Below are positions 58,782 to 64,000 of a stretch of DNA of 64,000 bases, one piece after another. Position numbers and translations under genes: made by a program. The stretch is from Nonomuraea guangzhouensis (GTDB lineage Bacteria > Actinomycetota > Actinomycetes > Streptosporangiales > Streptosporangiaceae). Each line of letters opens with the position of its first letter. Within the stretch, counting starts at the first letter, position 1. Under the pieces are notes generated by a model. The model worked only from the letters and a program-made list of their open reading frames with translations, was not told the DNA's origin and searched no databases. The DNA lies in assembly GCF_019396345.1 (NCBI RefSeq), contig NZ_JAHKRM010000009.1:1-64000 (forward strand). Direction: 5' to 3'.

Positions 58782-61700
58782 GGTCGGCCTTCCATCGTGC
58801 GTTGGCGACGGCGAGATCGGTGCTGATGGTGATGGGCTGGCGGGTGGCGGACAGGAGGGTCGCGGGCAGCAGTTGGGCGTACCCGGTGCCGTCGAGCTGC
58901 GAGGGCTCCACCAGCCGCGTACGCGCCAGGTCGAACGTCTCGGTGACCGCCGCGACGAGGTCCTCGGCCCGCCACGACCCGGTGGTCACGGGCGGCACGA
59001 CCAGCAGCATGCTCTGCGGCGGCTCGGAGTCGGGGCTGTCGGCGTGCACGGCGATGCCGGTCGTCTCCCGGTCGGTGGGCAGCACCTCGGTCCACTCGTC
59101 GAACAGCAGGCCGCTGGCGGGCCCAGACCCGTCGGGCGGGTCGTCGGCGTAGTGCGCGGTGAACAGCAGCCGGTCCTGGTCGATCGTGGCGCCCGACGCG
59201 AGCTCCATGGCCAGCCAGTGGTCGCCGTTCACGAGCGGCAACTGGATCGGCCGCAGCCGCGGCTCCCGGTCCTCGATGTCCTCGAGGTCGTCGTTCCTGA
59301 GCGCGTCGCTGAGCAGCGTCACCCGCTCCCACAACCGCGGCATCTCCCGTACGCGGGCCAGGCCGTGCAGCCAGTCGTCGACGGGGAAGTCCCGCGAGAT
59401 CGGCGCCCGGGTGAGGTGCCTGACCAGGTCGTCGCTGTCGTCGAACGCGTCATGCAGGTCGTCGCCGAGACCCTTCGGCAGCGTGTACTCCGGTACGACC
59501 AGCGCGTCCGGGCCGAGCAGCGCCCGCAGCGCCTCGATGGTCGCCTTCGCGCGGTCGGGCGCGGTGACGGCGTTGTCGGCGCTGGTCAGCGCGGCGGTGG
59601 CGGCGGCGAGGCGGGCGGTGATCTCCTCGCACAGCGCCCGCGTCCTGGACAGCAGCTCCGCGCCGAACGCGACGACCTTGTCCAGCGCCGGGGTCAGGTC
59701 CAGCCCTGCCGGGTCGAGTCCGCTCAGCGGCAGCAGGTCGCCGACCTCCTCCAGCAGCTCGCTCAGCTTCGTACGGTCGGTCCTGGCGACGTCCTCCAGA
59801 TCGTCCTGGCGCCGGGCGAAGATGTCGCGCCGGCGCCCGATGGCGTCGCGGAACCGGTCGGGCCGGTCCGGCGGGTCGGGGTCGGGCGTGGTCGTGAGCA
59901 GCGGCTCCACCTCGTGCAACCTGCGGAAACGCTCGTCGTCCGGGGTGCGCCTGGGCAGTGCGTCGTAGGCGGCCAGCAGCGCGTCGGCCTTCGCGAGCGT
60001 GCGTCCCATCCGGGCCGCCGTCACGGCGACGGCCGCCAGCACCTCGGAGAACACGCCGCGCCGCCAGGCGGTCACCTCGCCCCAGCCGCTGCGCACCATG
60101 CCGAACCCCGCCGCGGTGGTGACCAGCCGGGCGTAGCGGGTCAGCAGCGTGTCGATGTCCTCCACGATGTCGCCGCGCCGCGGCTGCGCGGGAGCGGGCG
60201 GGTACAGCCGGACGAGGTCGCGCAGCAGGTCGTCCACGTCGTCGCCGAGGTCGTCGAGCGACTCGCGGACCGCGACCGGGCGCTGCCTGGGCACCGACAC
60301 GGCGTCGTCCAGCGTACGGTCGAGCGTGACGGGACCGGAGGCGGGCACCAGGTCGGTCGGCTTGAGCGGCCGACCCGTGGTCAGCAGCGTGCGCAGCGCG
60401 GCGATCAGCGGCGACAGCTCGAAGAAGGTGACCTTGCCGTTGACACGGTCGGTGTAGCGGATGGTGAGCTCGGCGTCCGGGCGCGGGTCCTCCCTGTTCA
60501 CGACGACGCCGATGATCCGGTCGTCCAGGTCGGTCATCGCCGCCTGGTCGGTCGGCCGTACCGTCCACAGCAGGTCGATCGGCGCGAGGTCGACGTCGTC
60601 CTGGGTGACCACGCTCTCGTGAGCACGGCCGTTGACCGGGTCGGTCCAGGTGACGCGCGCGGCGACGGATTCGTCCCGCGGCAGCAGGCTCGGCAGCCAG
60701 TCGTCCACGGCCGGTTCCGCCTGCGCGCGGGGAGTGTCGCCGTTCCCGGGGTGCAGCCCTGCCTTCAGCCGCAGCCCGAACCGGTGGGTGAGCGTGGTGC
60801 CGCTGCGCGGCGACCTGACCACCTCGGGCTCGGGCGGCAGCCCTTCCTTGGCGTAGGCGTCGAGGGTCGCGGAGGCGCGCTCGGGGTTGCCGCCCAGCGC
60901 CTGGTGCGTGGCCTCGGCGACGGCGAGGTCGGCGACCGCGTCGTTGGCGGCCAGCAGCCGGTCGGCCTCCTCGCTGATCGCGTTGGTCTGATCGGGGTCC
61001 GCCTCCGGCAGACCCCTGAGGCCGAACGGGTACGTGCGCGACGCGCCGTTCCTGGTCAGATGGCGGGCTAGGGCCAGGCCGTCGATCACGTTGCGCGCCT
61101 CGACCTGCCCGATCTCGTCAGGCTTGTCCTGATCGGCATCCACAGACTGCGGGATCTTGCCCGACCGCAGCGGGAAGGCCAGCCTGAGCCCTCCGATGAA
61201 CTTGTCCACCTCGGCCTGGCTGCTCCGGTCGTGCAGGCCACGCTCGAACCGGTAGCCCAGCATCGCGCCCAGCGACTGGCCGCGCCGCATCCCGTCGAGG
61301 ATCGACAGCGCGAGCCTGACCCGGTCCGCGCTGAGATTGACCGCGAAGGGGCCCGGGTTCTGCCGGTCGGCGTTGGCGACGTACCCGGCCCGCAGGACGG
61401 CCGCCGTACGGGCGTGGCCGGGCGACGGCGCGTGCACGAAGCCCTCGTTCTCCGGGTCGTGCAGCAGCGGCTGGGCACCGGTGAAGACCTGGGCGAGCGG
61501 GCCGGTGAGCGTGACGGGCTCCAGGTCGGCGGCGTGCGGCCGTACGTTCTCCAGGTAGCCGTACGCCCCCAGGTGCAGCCCCGGCCGGGCGGTGCCGTCG
61601 GGCGCGAACCGCAGTTCGGCGAGCCGTTCGGTGGCCAGGCCCAGCCGCCACGCGTCCAGCCGGTACGTGGCCAGGTCGAGGTGCTCGGCCAGCAGCCGTT

Positions 61701-63996
61701 CCAGGCGGGCGGTCGGCAGGGTGGCCAGGACGTCCAGCGCGCGGGCCTGGTCGGCGAGCGCCGCCGTCGGGCCCGGCTGGTCCGGCGCCTGCTTGCTCAG
61801 CGCCGACGGGATGAAGTTGACCAGGAGCTGGTCGGGGCTGCCCGTGACCAGCGGGGCGGGCGAGTACAGCAGCCGGAAGCGGCTCTCGCTGGTGGCGTCC
61901 TCTCCGGGCCCGGGCAGGTGCACGTGGATGAACGGCGGATCGACAGGCGGCCCGGTCGGCTGGCCGGCCGCGGTGGTGAGCGCGCGGGCGGCCTCGTCCC
62001 AGCCGAGCAGGATCGCGTGCCGCAGCAGCAGGTACAGCAGCGTCGCCGGACGCTGCCCCTCCGCGAAGCCCGACTCCAGCCGGATGCCGTTCAGGCTGGT
62101 CCGGGCCAGCGCGGCCAGCCACGTCAGATAGTCGCGCCCGTCGGTGGTGTACGGCCGGATGCGGGCGGTCTCCGACAGCGGCCGGTCGTCCACCAGCGGC
62201 GCCAGCATCGGCTGGTGGAAGTCGGTGAACAGCCGCCGCAGCAGGTCAGGGTCCCGGCCGGGGCCGGTGTTTGCCCCGAACCGGCTGAGCAGGGCGCGCA
62301 CGGGGGCGGCCAGCCCGAGCTGCTCCACCGTGGACACGACGGTGGCGCCGAGCCCGGCGAGGTTCTCCCGGTTGAACAGGTCCTCGAGGCTCTGCGCGTA
62401 CCGCTGGTGGTACTCGGCCGACGTCGGGTGCAGCGCGACCAGGTCGAGCAGTTGCTGGTGCGCGTCGCTCGCGCCGTCGGCCAGGTGCGGCACCTGAGCG
62501 GCGGCGGCGGCCCAGTCCTTGCCCGCCTCGGTGAGGACGCGGTTGAGCGCCCGCCGGTGCCCCGCGGAGTCCGGGAAGGCGAGCCGGGAGAAGGCTGTGG
62601 TGGGCAGGATCCCGTACGGCTGCCGCCCGATCTTCACCACGGGCAGCGGGCCACGGCCGGAGACGTACTTCTGGAAGAAGTCGCGGGTCTTGGCGACGGC
62701 GTCCGGGCCGAGCAGCGGGTGCAGAGCCGTCTGCAGGAAGGAGCCCCACGTCGCCGGCCACAGCGCGGTGTTGGCCGCGCGGGCGTCGCGCTGGTCCGTT
62801 CCGTCCGCGTTCGGCATGCCGGACAGGACGCCGGGGTCGATGCCGAGCAGGTCGGTGAGCTGCCTGCCGTCGGTCCTCGTCGTCCAGTCCTGCGCCGCCG
62901 CGGCGGCGATCCCCAGGGAGGAGCGCAGCGCGGCGGCGGCCTCGTCCTCCTCGTCCTGACCGGCCGGCCGGACATCGGAGTTGTTGGTCGGCGTGCCCTG
63001 CGGCAGCAGGGCGAACCCGTCCGGGCCGCGCAGGTGGCGCTTGATCAGCTCGGTGAGGTCGGCGGCCGTCTGCGTGGGCGCCGCCTGCTCGCGCAGGCCC
63101 AGCACGACGAGCCGTTCCACTCCCCCGCGGATCTCGTCGGTGAGCGGGATCCGCACGCCCATGCCGACGGCCACGGCCCGGTCGAAGTCGACGAGCCAGC
63201 GCAGCGCGTCCGGCACGTGCAGGACGCCGGTCTGCTCGTTGACGGAGATCTGGTCGCCGGAGCCCGGGTCCGGGCTCACCGCGAGCGTGGCCGGCACCGT
63301 GGCGCCGGTCACCGACGCCACCTGGCGGGTGCCGTTGAACCCGAGCACCTGGAACCGGCCGGGCAGCAGGCCGGCCTTGGCGCCCTGCGTCCAGGCGTCC
63401 GTCGCCGTCGTACCGGTGTCGGGCGGCTTCATCACCAGGAACGCGACGATCACGTTGTCGGTCGGGCTCGTCAGCGCGCCGTCCAGCCCGAACGGCCGGT
63501 TGGCGCGGATGGTGTTCGCCCGGGCGGTTCCGACTGCGGCGACCAGCGCGGCGTCGGCCTGGCGCAGCCGCAGCCGGTCGCCGTGCGCCCGCCACACCGC
63601 GCTCCAGTAGACGATCGACGGCTGCCGGTTGTTGGCGGCCGGGGCCGCGGCGGACCGGATGACCAGCACCACGGCGTCGTCGGCCGCCCCGGTGGGCTCT
63701 TCGGCCGGGTTCGCCGGGGTACGGCCGCGCAGCAGCCACGCCGCGCGGCCCGGCGGTATCCGGGTGGCCAGTTCCTGCCAGGCGGCCTGAAGCCGCGCGG
63801 CCCGGCCGCCGGCCGCCCAGCGGGCCGTCCAGTACGCGTCGATCGCGGTGATCTCGGCGTCGGTGGGCTTGGACTCGAACTTGTCCACGGCCCACTCGTC
63901 CGGGAAGATCCGGACCAGCAGTTCCGTGGCGGTGAACCGGGTCTCGACCCGCACCGGCGCGAGCAGAACCGGGAACGCGTCGCTGAGCGCGGTCAT
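58774..63996 (-). CDS. Uncharacterised giant protein (1740 residues)
   Basis: The protein begins M-T-A-L-S-D-A-F-P-V-L-L-A-P-V-R-V-E-T-R-F and continues V-R-I-F-P-D-E-W. No signal peptide or membrane segments are apparent. Residues about 1270-1560 are rich in charged heptad-like helices (D-D-L-E-D, R-T-K-L-S-E-L-L-E-E-V-G-D-L), probably coiled coil. The N-terminal 1100 residues are mixed alpha/beta with repeated L-L-L-R-H-A and Q-P-Y-G-I-L-P segments. No catalytic motif was found. The ATG lies four bases inside the right edge, so the 5' end appears complete but upstream partners are not visible. Confidence 0.8.
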   Translation of the reverse strand: MTALSDAFPVLLAPVRVETRFTATELLVRIFPDEWAVDKFESKPTDAEITAIDAYWTARWAAGGRAARLQAAWQELATRIPPGRAAWLLRGRTPANPAEEPTGAADDAVVLVIRSAAAPAANNRQPSIVYWSAVWRAHGDRLRLRQADAALVAAVGTARANTIRANRPFGLDGALTSPTDNVIVAFLVMKPPDTGTTATDAWTQGAKAGLLPGRFQVLGFNGTRQVASVTGATVPATLAVSPDPGSGDQISVNEQTGVLHVPDALRWLVDFDRAVAVGMGVRIPLTDEIRGGVERLVVLGLREQAAPTQTAADLTELIKRHLRGPDGFALLPQGTPTNNSDVRPAGQDEEDEAAAALRSSLGIAAAAAQDWTTRTDGRQLTDLLGIDPGVLSGMPNADGTDQRDARAANTALWPATWGSFLQTALHPLLGPDAVAKTRDFFQKYVSGRGPLPVVKIGRQPYGILPTTAFSRLAFPDSAGHRRALNRVLTEAGKDWAAAAAQVPHLADGASDAHQQLLDLVALHPTSAEYHQRYAQSLEDLFNRENLAGLGATVVSTVEQLGLAAPVRALLSRFGANTGPGRDPDLLRRLFTDFHQPMLAPLVDDRPLSETARIRPYTTDGRDYLTWLAALARTSLNGIRLESGFAEGQRPATLLYLLLRHAILLGWDEAARALTTAAGQPTGPPVDPPFIHVHLPGPGEDATSESRFRLLYSPAPLVTGSPDQLLVNFIPSALSKQAPDQPGPTAALADQARALDVLATLPTARLERLLAEHLDLATYRLDAWRLGLATERLAELRFAPDGTARPGLHLGAYGYLENVRPHAADLEPVTLTGPLAQVFTGAQPLLHDPENEGFVHAPSPGHARTAAVLRAGYVANADRQNPGPFAVNLSADRVRLALSILDGMRRGQSLGAMLGYRFERGLHDRSSQAEVDKFIGGLRLAFPLRSGKIPQSVDADQDKPDEIGQVEARNVIDGLALARHLTRNGASRTYPFGLRGLPEADPDQTNAISEEADRLLAANDAVADLAVAEATHQALGGNPERASATLDAYAKEGLPPEPEVVRSPRSGTTLTHRFGLRLKAGLHPGNGDTPRAQAEPAVDDWLPSLLPRDESVAARVTWTDPVNGRAHESVVTQDDVDLAPIDLLWTVRPTDQAAMTDLDDRIIGVVVNREDPRPDAELTIRYTDRVNGKVTFFELSPLIAALRTLLTTGRPLKPTDLVPASGPVTLDRTLDDAVSVPRQRPVAVRESLDDLGDDVDDLLRDLVRLYPPAPAQPRRGDIVEDIDTLLTRYARLVTTAAGFGMVRSGWGEVTAWRRGVFSEVLAAVAVTAARMGRTLAKADALLAAYDALPRRTPDDERFRRLHEVEPLLTTTPDPDPPDRPDRFRDAIGRRRDIFARRQDDLEDVARTDRTKLSELLEEVGDLLPLSGLDPAGLDLTPALDKVVAFGAELLSRTRALCEEITARLAAATAALTSADNAVTAPDRAKATIEALRALLGPDALVVPEYTLPKGLGDDLHDAFDDSDDLVRHLTRAPISRDFPVDDWLHGLARVREMPRLWERVTLLSDALRNDDLEDIEDREPRLRPIQLPLVNGDHWLAMELASGATIDQDRLLFTAHYADDPPDGSGPASGLLFDEWTEVLPTDRETTGIAVHADSPDSEPPQSMLLVVPPVTTGSWRAEDLVAAVTETFDLARTRLVEPSQLDGTGYAQLLPATLLSATRQPITISTDLAVANARWKADHE

Positions 63997-64000
63997 CGCG

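Noticed and set aside
58336..61071. Plus-strand frame of 911 codons
   Set aside because: Antisense shadow of the two unknown large genes; its composition (R/G/V/Q-rich, no domain) is not protein-like and the minus-strand genes have a coupled start/stop.

Overview
The window comes from a high-GC actinomycete. Support for this: GTG starts, leaderless promoters with TANNNT-type -10 boxes, ECF sigma and IclR/TetR/XRE regulators, PTS-type dihydroxyacetone kinase, ALF-repeat secreted proteins and MmyB-type regulators. A large-genome soil lineage such as Streptosporangiales or Streptomycetales is my inference. No rRNA, tRNA, CRISPR array or replication origin was seen.

Region 1 (1-15 kb) is an aromatic-acid catabolic island. 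It holds a partial AAHS transporter, a PaaX regulator, two XRE-cupin regulators, an MHS transporter and an IclR regulator. These are followed by a leftward operon for a three-component Rieske dioxygenase, a cis-dihydrodiol dehydrogenase, an MhpC-like C-C hydrolase, a CoA ligase and a small GNAT-like protein. The rightward arm has a dehydrogenase and an MhpB-type extradiol dioxygenase. Together they match the phenylpropionate/cinnamate meta-cleavage logic (ring dihydroxylation, dehydrogenation, ring fission, hydrolysis). The rightward operon breaks off about 15 codons into its next gene, where a decayed Tn3-family transposase begins.

Region 2 (15-26 kb) has an SDR/MmyB-regulator pair and two adjacent large secreted proteins. 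One is a trypsin-fold pseudoprotease with six propeller-like repeats. The other is an ALF-repeat protein of about 1361 residues whose C-terminus looks like a DddA/SCP1.201-type deaminase toxin with no recognisable immunity gene beside it. A secreted tannase/feruloyl esterase-family protein follows.

Region 3 (26-39 kb) is rich in mobile-element debris: tyrosine recombinase, Tn3 transposase and serine recombinase fragments. Between two outward-facing Tn3 transposase C-terminal scraps lies a complete PTS-dependent glycerol/dihydroxyacetone module: GlpF, DhaK, DhaL, enzyme I, an IclR regulator, DhaM and HPr. A decayed single-chain dihydroxyacetone kinase sits at its end. Similar palindromes precede both arms of the module.

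Region 4 (36-45 kb) holds small regulator/enzyme pairs (mycothiol-dependent-type, methyltransferase/TetR, HTH-DUF3887/CPBP, DinB), a Tat-lipoprotein DUF3500 protein and an aldo/keto reductase.

Region 5 (45-52 kb) is a second aromatic ring-cleavage module: PcaR-type IclR, amidohydrolase, class III CoA-transferase, citryl-CoA-lyase-like enzyme, LigB/LigA-type dioxygenase and a quinone-oxidoreductase-like enzyme, in tightly overlapped genes. The combination suggests that a citrate-like ring-cleavage product is activated with CoA and then cleaved.

Region 6 (52-64 kb) has a secreted subtilase, an ECF sigma factor with its CU044_5270-type membrane partner, and two overlapping genes (1740 and 598 residues) of unknown function.
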